Assembly: GCF_002270415.1 (NCBI RefSeq) | Contig: NZ_NNRI01000008.1 | Location: forward strand, 549,501-613,500 | DNA length: 64,000 bases | Source of the DNA: Mesorhizobium sophorae | GTDB taxonomy: Bacteria; Pseudomonadota; Alphaproteobacteria; Rhizobiales; Rhizobiaceae | Reading direction: 5' to 3' | Part shown: positions 54,441 to 63,332 of the stretch, piece by piece | Layout: every line of letters begins with the position of its first letter | Numbering within the stretch: position 1 is the first letter of the stretch | Notes under the pieces: model-generated | The model's input: the letters and a program-made list of their open reading frames with translations, nothing else | Told to the model about the DNA's origin: nothing | Database searches by the model: none | Made by a program: the position numbers and the translations under genes

Positions 54441-55994
54441 TCAGAGCACCGCTTCGATGAGGAACGGTCCGCGCCGTGACAAGGCGCTCTCCAGCAGCGC
54501 ATCGAACCGCTCGCAGGTATCGGCGCGAGCCGCCTCCACGCCCATGCCTTTGGCCAGGCAAACCCAGTCCAGCGACGGCTGGTCGAGGTCGAGCATGCGC
54601 CTGGCGTTCTCGCCGATCGCGCCGACACCGACATTGCGCATCTCGCCATGCAGGATCGCATAGGTCCGGTTGGAAAAGACGATCGTCACCACGTCGAGAT
54701 TTTCCCTGGCCTGCGTCCACAGCCCCTGCACCGTGTACATTCCGCTGCCGTCAGCCTCCAGATTGATCACCTTGCGGTCGGGACAGGCGATCGCCGCCCC
54801 GGTTGCAAGCGGAATGCCTCCACCGATCGATCCGCCTGTGGTCATCATGTAGTCATGCGGGGCGGCAAAGGCCGACAGCGCAAAGAAACGCCGTGCCGAG
54901 GTCACCGCCTCATCGCAGACGATCGCATCGGCCGGCAGCTTGCGCGCCACCGACAGCGCGATCGCATCCTCCGTGAGTTTGCCGCTCGGCGTTGCCTCGT
55001 CGGGAAAGGCGGTTGCGAACACCGTCTGTTGCGACGGCTTGATGCCGAGTTCGTCGCGAAGCGCTTCCAGCGCCGCATTGAGATCCTCGCCATGCGCGGC
55101 CAGCGTCAGCACCTGGCAGCCTTCCAGAACAAGCCGCCCCGGCTTTCCCGGATAGGCGAAGAAGGCCACCGGCTCCCGCGCGCCGACCAGCACCAGAACA
55201 TCGATATCCCTGAGCAGTGCCGTCGCCGCATCGATCGGATAGGGGATGCGGGTCGGCGCGACACGCCCGCGCCCGCGCTGCATCCGGGCGACCAGCACGT
55301 CGCTGAACACGCGGACATCGCTGCCCGTCGAGATCTGCCCGGCGACAGCAAGCGCATCGGCTCTTGCCGCCTGTCCGCGAACGATGATGCCCGCCCGACC
55401 CGGAGCGGCACGGATGGCTGCGGCGACCGTGCGGACGGCGTCCATGTCGACGGCGGGCGGCGGCGCCAGCGTCGCCTTGCCGACTGAGGCTGCGCCAACT
55501 TCGCCCCAGGCGGCATCCGCGGGCAGGATCAGGGTGGTTACGCCGGGAGGCGTCAGCGAGGCGCGGAAGGCGGCCTCGGTCGCCGGCGCGACATCGTCTG
55601 GGCCGGCGATGCGGCGCACCCAGTTCGACATCGGCTTGGCAAGGCTCTCGATATCGCTGGTCAGCGGGGCATCGAGCGGCAGATGGTAGGCTGCATGGTC
55701 GCCGACAATGTTGATCATCGGGCTCAGCGCGCGCCGCGCATTGTGCATGTTGGCCAGGCCGTTGGCCAAACCCGGACCGGTATGCAGCAGCGTCGCGGCC
55801 GGCCGATCGGTCATCCGCGCATAGCCGTCGGCGGCACCGGTCACCACGCCCTCGAACAGGCCGAGCACGCAACGCATCTGAGGTTTCCGGTCGAGCGCTG
55901 CGACGAAATGCATTTCGGATGTGCCGGGGTTGGCGAAGCAGACCGTCACATCATTGGCCAGAAGCACATCACACAGGACATCGGCGCCGTTCAT
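54441..55994 (-). CDS. Thiamine-diphosphate enzyme, acetolactate synthase / decarboxylase family
   Basis: 517-residue TPP enzyme with the usual three-domain order. FANPGTSEMHFVAALD and FEGVVTGAADGYARM hold the N-terminal catalytic glutamate, DAPLTSDIESLAKPMSNWVRR follows, and the TPP/Mg motif is INLEADGSGMYTVQGLW with VFSNRTYAIL. The Mg motif begins ADG rather than GDG. It lacks a small regulatory subunit gene and lies outside an ilv operon, so a decarboxylase or carboligase on an unusual 2-keto acid is more likely than branched-chain synthesis. The start is the ATG 55994. Confidence 0.8.
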   Translation of the reverse strand: MNGADVLCDVLLANDVTVCFANPGTSEMHFVAALDRKPQMRCVLGLFEGVVTGAADGYARMTDRPAATLLHTGPGLANGLANMHNARRALSPMINIVGDHAAYHLPLDAPLTSDIESLAKPMSNWVRRIAGPDDVAPATEAAFRASLTPPGVTTLILPADAAWGEVGAASVGKATLAPPPAVDMDAVRTVAAAIRAAPGRAGIIVRGQAARADALAVAGQISTGSDVRVFSDVLVARMQRGRGRVAPTRIPYPIDAATALLRDIDVLVLVGAREPVAFFAYPGKPGRLVLEGCQVLTLAAHGEDLNAALEALRDELGIKPSQQTVFATAFPDEATPSGKLTEDAIALSVARKLPADAIVCDEAVTSARRFFALSAFAAPHDYMMTTGGSIGGGIPLATGAAIACPDRKVINLEADGSGMYTVQGLWTQARENLDVVTIVFSNRTYAILHGEMRNVGVGAIGENARRMLDLDQPSLDWVCLAKGMGVEAARADTCERFDALLESALSRRGPFLIEAVL

Positions 55995-56127
55995 GGAATT
56001 CTCTCCCGCTTGACGATCGAAGAGAGCAGTTGCACCGGCAAACGCTCGCGCAGCAATATCCCGTCGGCACTTTTGATCTGATCCAGTCCCTCTGATGCCT
56101 GTGCCTCGTCGGGGTCGGGGTCGGGGG

Positions 56128-56934
56128 TCAGCTGACGGTCGATTTCAGGAATGCCAGCGCGGCGGCGGTCAGCGCGTCGCCATCCTCGCCGAAATCGCGA
56201 TTGATCGACATGTGCGTATAGGCACTGCCGTCGAACACAGTGACCTTGGTGCCGGTCGCCCGCAGGCGCGCGGCGAAGGCCTTCGAGGCCTCGCCACGGC
56301 CCACGGCGCTTGAATAGGCGATGAAGGTCGGCGGATGCTTGTGGCCGTCGACATAGCTGGCGGGCGACAGCGCGGCCCATTGCGTGGGGTCGGAAAAGAC
56401 GCGGGCATAGGCCCGGACCATGCCGCCATTGCTGGAAAGCGCCGCAAGATCATAGGCCCTGGTATCGTCGAGGATGAGTGCCGCGACGCCAGGCAGGCCA
56501 CCGCGCATGCCGGTCAGCGCAATCAGATGGCAGCCGGCCGAGTGGCCCATGCCGACAATGCGATCGGGATCGCCGCCATGCTGCGCGATGTTGGCGCGCA
56601 CATAGGCATAGGCCTTTTCGACGTCGCCGGCCTGGGTGGCGACGTCGGCCTCGGGCAACATGCGATAGTCGATGGAGACGAAGCAGAACCCATTGGCGAG
56701 CAGGAAGGCCGGCTTGGCGTTGACCTGGCTGCGTTTGCCGAACTGCCAGGTACCGCCATGGACGAAAAAGACGACCGGCAGGCCGGTTGCACCGTCAGGC
56801 GCATAGATATCGAGCTTGGCCGGCCCGTAGTCGAAGGTTTTTGGCGCGGGTTGGCGCGGGCGCCGCGCAGCCGATGCTCCCAATGGCAGCATCGCCACCA
56901 CGGAGGTCAGAATGAGGCTTCGTCGATCGATCAT
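56128..56934 (-). CDS. Secreted alpha/beta hydrolase (esterase/lipase-like)
   Basis: 268-residue hydrolase with a Tat/Sec-like leader (MIDRRSLILTSVVAMLPLGA). The oxyanion motif is VFFVHGGTWQFG, the nucleophile lies in GMGHSAGCHLIA (S at about residue 134), an aspartate in ILDDTRAYDL and the histidine in SAYTHMSINRDFGE. MIDRRSLIL is chosen as start, with GGGAG upstream; an ATG one codon earlier is possible. The open frame runs further upstream but into the intergenic region. BD-FAE/kynurenine-formamidase-like; substrate unknown. Confidence 0.82.
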   Translation of the reverse strand: MIDRRSLILTSVVAMLPLGASAARRPRQPAPKTFDYGPAKLDIYAPDGATGLPVVFFVHGGTWQFGKRSQVNAKPAFLLANGFCFVSIDYRMLPEADVATQAGDVEKAYAYVRANIAQHGGDPDRIVGMGHSAGCHLIALTGMRGGLPGVAALILDDTRAYDLAALSSNGGMVRAYARVFSDPTQWAALSPASYVDGHKHPPTFIAYSSAVGRGEASKAFAARLRATGTKVTVFDGSAYTHMSINRDFGEDGDALTAAALAFLKSTVS

Positions 56935-57386
56935 CATGGTCTCCCGACCGTGTAGGCCAACAGTGCCCGCAGGCGCAGCGAGCGTCCAGTTAAGGATTGG
57001 TAACACCCGAGTGGTCTGGGTCGGCGAGCTATCATCGATCCGAATCTCGAATGGCACTCGAGTTTTTGGGGCTCATCCGCTGTAGAGGGGCCGGATCCAC
57101 CGGCTTTGCCGAATTCGCTTCGGGTCGCAAATGTCGCAGCATTGGGCCGTATCAAATGCACTGTCTTGCAGTTCAGCTCACGAAATCAATATCTGCCCCT
57201 TGACGGTCTCATCTGGCCATCACCACCTAAGTATTTGGCAAGCATTTTTGCCACATGGGTGGTGTCCCGGGTTTCAATGCCAGATGCACGCGCTCTCCTT
57301 CGTGTGAAGGGAACCACAATGCATTCCGGCAGTTGAATACATGATGAGCCGGCAGGCGGCCAAAACGGCTCTGAGGGCAGAGTATC
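56935..57386. other. Intergenic region before prkA
   Basis: About 450 bp divergent region between the hydrolase and prkA genes; no convincing gene. It holds a possible EcfG promoter (57310-57334, described separately) and several partial palindromes (for example CCGGATCCACCGG), with lower GC than the flanks. Confidence 0.5.
57310..57334 (+). promoter_or_regulatory. Possible EcfG-type (general stress) promoter of prkA
   Basis: GGAAC (57310-57314), a 16-bp spacer and AGTT (57331-57334). The alphaproteobacterial EcfG consensus is GGAAC-N16/17-CGTT; three of four -10 bases match. The predicted leader before the prkA ATG is about 45 nt. In other bacteria prkA-type operons are stress or starvation induced, which makes such control plausible. 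Confidence 0.45.
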
Positions 57387-59336
57387 ATGCGCGAGAATCA
57401 ATCCGACGTCTTCGACCTGTTTTCGGAGATTTATGCGAACGCGGCTCAGGAAGAAATCAGCCTCCAGCAATATCTCCTTGCCTGCCGAGAGGACAGATCG
57501 ATGTATGCCTCGGCACCTGAACGGATGGTCGAGGCTATCGGCGAGCCGAACCTGGTTGACACCAGCAAGGACGAACGGCTCGGTCGCATTTTCTCGAACC
57601 GCACCGTTAAGATCTATCCCTCCTTCTCCGATTTCTACGGAATGGAGGACACGATCGAACGCATTGCTGGCTATTTTCGCTACGCTTCCCAGGGGCTCGA
57701 GGAGCGCAAGCAGATCCTTTATCTCCTGGGCCCGGTTGGCGGCGGCAAATCCTCGCTTGCCGAACGGCTGAAGAAATTGATGGAGCAGCGCCCGATCTAC
57801 ACGCTGAAGGTCGGCAACCAGGTCAGCCCGGTTTTCGAATCGCCGCTTGGCCTCTTCCATCCCGATCGCATGGGCGACCTGCTGCAGGATAAATACGGCA
57901 TAGCCCGACGCCGGCTGAACGGGCTCATCTCGCCATGGGCGGCCAAGCGCCTTGACGAACTCTCCGGCGACATTTCCAAGTTCAGCGTGGTCAAGCTGAT
58001 GCCTTCGCGGTTGCGCCAGATCGGCATCGCCAAGACCGAGCCCGGCGACGAGAACAATCAGGACGTCTCGGCCCTGGTCGGCAAGGTCGACATCCGGCTA
58101 TTGGAAAATTTCAGCCAGTCCGATCCGGACGCCTATTCCTACAGCGGCGGACTGAACCGGACCACCCAGGGCCTGCTTGAATTCGTGGAAATGTTCAAGG
58201 CGCCCATCAAGGTCCTGCATCCGCTGCTGACCGCCACCCAGGAGGGCAGCTACAACGGCACCGAAAATTTCGGCGCCTTTCCCTACCAGGGGATCATCGT
58301 GGCCCATTCCAACGAGTCGGAGTGGCAGCAGTTCAAGAACAACAAGAACAATGAGGCCTTTCTCGACCGCATCCTCGTGGTCAAGGTGCCTTATTGTCTG
58401 CGGATCACCGAAGAGAGGCAGATCTACGAAAAGCTGCTGCGGGAGAGCGAATTGGCCGCCAGCCCGTGCGCGCCCGAGGTGCTGGACATTCTCAGCCGGT
58501 TCACCGTCTCGACCCGCCTGGCCGAGCATGACAATTCGCCGCTCTACACCAAGATGCGTGCCTATGACGGCGAGAACCTGAAGGACGTCGACCCCAAGGC
58601 GAAGTCGGTTCAGGAATATCGCGATGCCGCCGGGGTCGATGAGGGCATGAGGGGCGTCAGCACGCGCTTCGCCTTCAAGATCCTGTCGCAGACCTTCAAC
58701 TACGACACCAAGGAAGTGGCTGCCGATCCTGTGCACCTGATGTACATTCTGGAGGAGGCGATCAAGCGAGAGCAGTTTCCCAAGGAATCGGAAGCAGCCT
58801 ATCTCGATTTCATCAAGTCGGAGATCGCCACGCGGTATGCCGAGTTCATCGGCCACGAGATCCAGAAAGCCTATCTCGAATCCTATAGCGAATATGGCCA
58901 GAACCTTTTCGACCGTTACATCGCCTATGCCGATGCCTGGATCGAGGATCAGGACTACAAGGACCCCGACACCGGCCAGATCTTGAAACGCGAGGTTTTG
59001 GAAAACGAATTGTCGCAGGTCGAAAAGCCGGCCGGCATCGCCAATCCCAAGGACTTCCGCAACGAGGTGGTGAAGTTCACGCTGCGTGCGCGCGCAAGGA
59101 ACCACGACCGCAACCCGTCATGGACGAGTTATGAAAAGCTCCGCGAGGTCATCGAGAAGCGGATGTTCGGTCAGGTCGAGGACCTCTTGCCGGTGATCAG
59201 CTTCGGCTCCAAGCAAGACAGCGTTACGGAAAAACGGCACAACGAATTCGTTCAACGCATGGTCGAGCGCGGCTACACCCAGCGGCAGGTGCGTCGCCTG
59301 GTGGACTGGTACATGCGGGTGAACAAGGCGGGCTGA
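57387..59336 (+). CDS. prkA: PrkA family serine protein kinase
   Basis: 649-residue protein of the PrkA/YeaG family. The P-loop of the AAA-like domain is LGPVGGGKSSLAERLKKLME (about residues 114-133); FEMFKAPIK-type LEFVEMFKAPIKVLHP and EGSYNGTENFGAFPYQGIIV are PrkA hallmarks. The C-terminal third is a kinase-like helical domain. Homologues are needed for nutrient-stress adaptation and sporulation. It heads prkA-yeaH-spoVR (17 bp to the next gene). Kinase activity and targets are uncertain. Confidence 0.93.
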   Translation: MRENQSDVFDLFSEIYANAAQEEISLQQYLLACREDRSMYASAPERMVEAIGEPNLVDTSKDERLGRIFSNRTVKIYPSFSDFYGMEDTIERIAGYFRYASQGLEERKQILYLLGPVGGGKSSLAERLKKLMEQRPIYTLKVGNQVSPVFESPLGLFHPDRMGDLLQDKYGIARRRLNGLISPWAAKRLDELSGDISKFSVVKLMPSRLRQIGIAKTEPGDENNQDVSALVGKVDIRLLENFSQSDPDAYSYSGGLNRTTQGLLEFVEMFKAPIKVLHPLLTATQEGSYNGTENFGAFPYQGIIVAHSNESEWQQFKNNKNNEAFLDRILVVKVPYCLRITEERQIYEKLLRESELAASPCAPEVLDILSRFTVSTRLAEHDNSPLYTKMRAYDGENLKDVDPKAKSVQEYRDAAGVDEGMRGVSTRFAFKILSQTFNYDTKEVAADPVHLMYILEEAIKREQFPKESEAAYLDFIKSEIATRYAEFIGHEIQKAYLESYSEYGQNLFDRYIAYADAWIEDQDYKDPDTGQILKREVLENELSQVEKPAGIANPKDFRNEVVKFTLRARARNHDRNPSWTSYEKLREVIEKRMFGQVEDLLPVISFGSKQDSVTEKRHNEFVQRMVERGYTQRQVRRLVDWYMRVNKAG

Positions 59337-59353
59337 GGGAGCCCGATGGGTCC

Positions 59354-60667
59354 ATGCCGATCTTCATCGACCGTCGCCTGAATCCGAAGGACAAGAGCCT
59401 CGGCAATCGCCAGCGCTTCCTCAAGCGTGCCCGCGAGGAACTGAAGCGGAGCATACGCGATCAGATCCGCGCTGGCAGGATCGCCGACGCGGACGCCGAG
59501 CACACCGTGCCCATGCCCGAAAGAGGCACAGGCGAGCCGAGCTTCAACAACGCCCGCAACAGCGGCAGGCGCCAGCACATCCTGCCGGGTAACAAGCATT
59601 TCTCCCCTGGAGACCTGATCCCCAAGCCTGGCCAGGGCGGCGGCGGGGGAGCGTCGTCCCCGGGAAACACGGCGTCTGAAGACGACTTTCGTTTCGTGCT
59701 GTCACGCGAAGAGGTGCTCGATCTTTTTTTCGAGGATCTCGAACTTCCGGACATGGTCAAGCTCAATCTCAAGGAAATCCTTGCCTTCAAACCGCGCCGG
59801 GCTGGTTTCGCCGCTACCGGTTCACCGACCAACATCAATGTTGGGCGCACGATGCGCAACAGCCATGGCCGCCGCATTGCGCTGAGGCGTCCCAAGCAGG
59901 CGGAACTGGACGCGGTCCTCCGGGAAATCGCTACGCTTGAGTTGGTGCCATCCGGCGCAGCGGCAAGCCAGCGCATTGCGGCATTGCGCGAGGATCTCGA
60001 CCGGCTGGAACGCCGCCGCCGGCGAATTGCCTATGTCGATCCGGTCGACATCCGCTTCAACCGCTTCGATCCCCAGCCTGTGCCGAACGCCAACGCCGTC
60101 ATGTTCTGCCTGATGGATGTGTCCGGCTCGATGGGAGAGCGCGAAAAGGATCTGGCCAAGCGCTTCTTCGTGCTGCTGCACCTGTTCTTGAAACGGCGCT
60201 ACGACCGCATCGAGATCGTCTTCATCCGCCACACGCACTTGGCACAGGAGGTCGATGAGGACACATTCTTCTACAACACGCAAAGCGGCGGCACTGTCGT
60301 TTCCACCGCGCTGGAGGAAATGCATCGCATTATTGAAGAACGTTACCCGGCCCGCGAATGGAACATCTATGCCGCCCAGGCCTCGGACGGCGACAATTTC
60401 GCCGGCGATTCCGAGCGATGCAAAGCCTTGCTCAACGGCAAGCTCATGCGGCTGTGCCAGTATTTTGCCTATGTGGAGATCATCGACGAGCGTGAGGCCC
60501 ATATCTTCCGCACAACCGAAAACGGGACATCGCTATGGCGTGCCTACAGCGAAATCGACGTGAGATGGCCGAACTTTCAGATGAGCCGCATCGCCACGCC
60601 CGCCGATATCTACCCCGTTTTTCGCCAGCTCTTCGGCAGACAGCTGGCTCCCCTTAAGAGAGCGTGA
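59354..60667 (+). CDS. YeaH / DUF444 protein with VWA-like domain
   Basis: 437-residue protein. N-terminal basic region (FIDRRLNPKDKSLGNRQRFL), a Gly-rich linker around residues 90-105 (PGQGGGGGASSPGN), then a conserved FRFVLSREEVLDLFFEDLEL block and a VWA domain with MIDAS motif LMDVSGSMGEREKDLAKRFF (about residue 255) and TVVSTALEEM. This is DUF444 (YeaH), the constant partner of PrkA. The stop overlaps a GTG that could also start spoVR (60664). Confidence 0.92.
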   Translation: MPIFIDRRLNPKDKSLGNRQRFLKRAREELKRSIRDQIRAGRIADADAEHTVPMPERGTGEPSFNNARNSGRRQHILPGNKHFSPGDLIPKPGQGGGGGASSPGNTASEDDFRFVLSREEVLDLFFEDLELPDMVKLNLKEILAFKPRRAGFAATGSPTNINVGRTMRNSHGRRIALRRPKQAELDAVLREIATLELVPSGAAASQRIAALREDLDRLERRRRRIAYVDPVDIRFNRFDPQPVPNANAVMFCLMDVSGSMGEREKDLAKRFFVLLHLFLKRRYDRIEIVFIRHTHLAQEVDEDTFFYNTQSGGTVVSTALEEMHRIIEERYPAREWNIYAAQASDGDNFAGDSERCKALLNGKLMRLCQYFAYVEIIDEREAHIFRTTENGTSLWRAYSEIDVRWPNFQMSRIATPADIYPVFRQLFGRQLAPLKRA

Positions 60668-60675
60668 AGGGTACG

Positions 60676-62217
60676 ATGGCCAGACAAGCCAGTAAATCCA
60701 GCCTGCTTTTTTCAGGGTCCGACTGGGATTTCAAGACATTGTCGCGGGCCTATGACGCGATCGAGGCAATCGCGGTCGAAGAGCTTCATCTCGATACCTA
60801 CCCCGTGCAGATGGAGATCATCTCCTCCCAACAGATGCTCGACGCCTATTCGTCGGTCGGCATGCCGCTGATGTACCGTCACTGGTCTTTCGGCAAACAT
60901 TTCCTCTACCAGGATCTGCTCTATCGCAAAGGCGCGCGAGGGCTTGCCTATGAACTGGTCATCAATTCCAATCCCTGCATCGTCTATCTGATGGAGGAAA
61001 ACACCATGGCCCTGCAGGCCTTGGTGACGGCCCATGCTGCGCTCGGGCACAATCATTTCTTCAAGAACAATCAGCTGTTCAAGCAGTGGACGGACGCCGG
61101 GGCTATCCTCGGCTACCTGGACTTCGCCAAAGGCTACATTGCCCGTTGCGAGGAGCGGCACGGCCTCACCGCCGTCGAGGCTGTTCTTGATTCCGCCCAT
61201 GCGCTGATGGCGCAGGGCGTGTTCCGCTATCACCGGCCGCCGAAGCTGTCGTCGGAGCGGCAGCGCGAAGGGCTTCGCGAGCGCCTCGAATACGAGGAGC
61301 GCTCGTACAACGATTTGTGGCGCACGCTGCCGCCTTCTCAGCAAAGGGTCAGCGATAAGGAGCAAGAGCCGGAGCGGAAGAAATCGCTCAACCTGCCCGA
61401 GGAAAACCTGCTTTATTTCCTGGAAAAGAACAGCCTGGTCCTGGAGCCTTGGCAGCGGGAGATCATCCGGATCGTTCGTGTCATAGCACAGTATTTTTAT
61501 CCGCAGGGGCAGACACAGGTGATGAACGAGGGCTGCGCCACTTTCGTGCACTATACGCTGATGAACATGCTGTTCGATCGCGGCCTGATCAGCGAAGGCG
61601 CCATGCTCGAAATCCTGCGCAATCATTCCAACGTGGTCTTCCAGCCGGCGTTCGACGATCCGCGCTTTTCCGGCATCAACCCCTACGCTCTCGGCCTCGA
61701 CATGATGCAGGACATCCAGCGTATGTCGACAGAGCCGACGGCCGAGGACCGGGACTGGTTTCCAGACATTGCCGGCCGCGGCAACTGGCGCGAGATCCTG
61801 CTCGACGCCTGGGCGGATCACCGCGACGAATCCTTTATCCGCCAGTACCTCAGTCCGACTTTGATCCGAAAATGGCGGTTCTTTGTGCTCGGCGACGTTG
61901 CCGACCAACCGCATTGCCAGGTCGCCTCGATTCACAACGAGCGCGGCTATGCCAAGATACGCGCCGCGCTCGCTCACAGCTACGACGTTGGCGCGAAGCG
62001 ACCGGACATCCAGGTGGTGGATGTCGATCTGCTCGGCGACCGGCATTTGCGACTGCAGCACAAGGTCAATGACGGCGTCCTTCTCGAGGATGCCAGCCGG
62101 GACGCCACGCTTCGTCACATCCGCAGGCTTTGGGGTTATGAGGTCAGCTTGGCCGCCGTCGACGCTGAAACGGGGGCAACGATCCACGAACGCTCGACGA
62201 GCCAGATCACAGAATGA
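60676..62217 (+). CDS. SpoVR family protein
   Basis: 513-residue cytosolic protein of the SpoVR/YcgB family, the third member of the prkA-yeaH-spoVR set. FKTLSRAYDAIEAIAVEELH, SVGMPLMYRHWSFGKHFLYQ and MNEGCATFVHYTLMNMLFDR are family blocks. The ATG 60676 is preferred over GTG 60664 because GAAGGG lies just ahead of it. Molecular function is unknown; Bacillus SpoVR affects spore cortex and E. coli YcgB is stationary-phase induced. Confidence 0.93.
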   Translation: MARQASKSSLLFSGSDWDFKTLSRAYDAIEAIAVEELHLDTYPVQMEIISSQQMLDAYSSVGMPLMYRHWSFGKHFLYQDLLYRKGARGLAYELVINSNPCIVYLMEENTMALQALVTAHAALGHNHFFKNNQLFKQWTDAGAILGYLDFAKGYIARCEERHGLTAVEAVLDSAHALMAQGVFRYHRPPKLSSERQREGLRERLEYEERSYNDLWRTLPPSQQRVSDKEQEPERKKSLNLPEENLLYFLEKNSLVLEPWQREIIRIVRVIAQYFYPQGQTQVMNEGCATFVHYTLMNMLFDRGLISEGAMLEILRNHSNVVFQPAFDDPRFSGINPYALGLDMMQDIQRMSTEPTAEDRDWFPDIAGRGNWREILLDAWADHRDESFIRQYLSPTLIRKWRFFVLGDVADQPHCQVASIHNERGYAKIRAALAHSYDVGAKRPDIQVVDVDLLGDRHLRLQHKVNDGVLLEDASRDATLRHIRRLWGYEVSLAAVDAETGATIHERSTSQITE

Positions 62218-62334
62218 AGCTGCGCAGTTGCGCTGGTTCTCATGGCGTCAAGAAGTGCGCGCCGGTCTTGGGCGACATGCATCAAAACAGGGGCTTGAAG
62301 CACGTCGCCTGAATTCGATCAACGCGACACGCCC

Positions 62335-62438
62335 TAGAGCAATTCCAGGAAAAGTGTGAAACTGTTTTCCGTCCGGAATTGCGTCGAAACAAAGAGTTAG
62401 AGCCGTTCGCCGTTTCCGTGAAACGATGAATTGCTCTA
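62335..62438. repeat. Large intergenic palindrome between spoVR and the CBS-protein gene
   Basis: Outer arms TAGAGCAATT (62335-62344) and AATTGCTCTA (62429-62438) are perfect inverses; an inner pair CAATTCC / GGAATTG (62340-62381) gives a second, overlapping hairpin. A repeat of this type, as I recall, is scattered in Mesorhizobium genomes. It touches the stop of the convergent CBS gene and may serve as bidirectional terminator. Confidence 0.7.
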
Positions 62439-63332
62439 AGCGTCGCCGGCTGGCCGTATTCTCAGCCGGGCGATGCGGTTCTTGTCGCGCTTCATCACGA
62501 CGAAGCGTTTGCCATGGAAAGTAAACGCCTGTTTTTCCTCGGGGATAGACTGCGTCTCGTGGATGACGAGACCGGCAATGGTGGTGGCCTCCTCATCCGG
62601 CAGGTTCCAGTCGAGCGCCCGGTTCAGGTCGCGGATCGGCACCGTGCCGTCGACGACGACGGAACCGTCGGCCTCCTGCTTGACGCCCTGGATGTCGACG
62701 TCGTGCTCGTCGGCGATCTCGCCGACGATCTCCTCGATGATGTCCTCCAGCGTCACCAGCCCTTCGACCTCGCCATATTCGTCGACGACAACGGCGAAAT
62801 GCGCCTTGCGGCGCAGGAAGGCATTGAGCTGTTCCTGCAAGGTCGTGGTGTCGGGCACGAACCAGGGTTTCGAGGCGATCTTCATCACGTCGATCTTGGA
62901 AAAGTCGTTGCCGACATCGTTGAGCGCCCGCAGCAGGTCCTTGGCGTGCAGAACGCCGACAATGTTGTCGAGCGAGCCTTTCCACAGCGGCATGCGGGTG
63001 TGCGGGCTCTGCAGGATCTCGCGCACCACCGCCTCCGGCGCATTGTCGGCATTGACCGAGCGCATGTTGGTACGGTGGACCATGATGTCGGACACTTCGA
63101 GCTCGGCGAGATCGAACAGGCCGCCGACGCGATCGCGATCCTCGCGCACCACCTGGCCGTCGCGGCGGAAATCGTCGACCGCGCCGCGCAACTCGGCCTC
63201 ACTCGAGCGCTGCGGCCCGATGCGCGACAGTTCATAGCCGAAAGCGGCAAGCAGGCGCGTACGCAAGGCAACGGCCAGCAGGACGAGGACGGCAAGGACA
63301 GCGACGACGATCCAGCCAGTCTCGTTGGTCAT
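62436..63332 (-). CDS. CBS/CorC-HlyC domain protein lacking the DUF21 membrane domain
   Basis: 298-residue protein. One hydrophobic segment at residues 7-24 ([18 protein letters not shown]), then a region resembling the end of DUF21, two CBS domains ([40 protein letters not shown]) and a C-terminal CorC_HlyC domain ([20 protein letters not shown]). Family members normally have about 150 residues of DUF21 with four helices before the CBS pair; here almost all of it is missing, with only one helix left. Its ATG overlaps the aroB stop (ATGA). Probably regulatory or a degraded ion-transporter relative. Confidence 0.84.
   Translation of the reverse strand: MTNETGWIVVAVLAVLVLLAVALRTRLLAAFGYELSRIGPQRSSEAELRGAVDDFRRDGQVVREDRDRVGGLFDLAELEVSDIMVHRTNMRSVNADNAPEAVVREILQSPHTRMPLWKGSLDNIVGVLHAKDLLRALNDVGNDFSKIDVMKIASKPWFVPDTTTLQEQLNAFLRRKAHFAVVVDEYGEVEGLVTLEDIIEEIVGEIADEHDVDIQGVKQEADGSVVVDGTVPIRDLNRALDWNLPDEEATTIAGLVIHETQSIPEEKQAFTFHGKRFVVMKRDKNRIARLRIRPAGDA

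Noticed and set aside
56108..56129. GGGGTC microsatellite as a G-quadruplex
   Set aside because: Only three G-runs occur, one short of an intramolecular quadruplex, and no repeat polymorphism can be judged.
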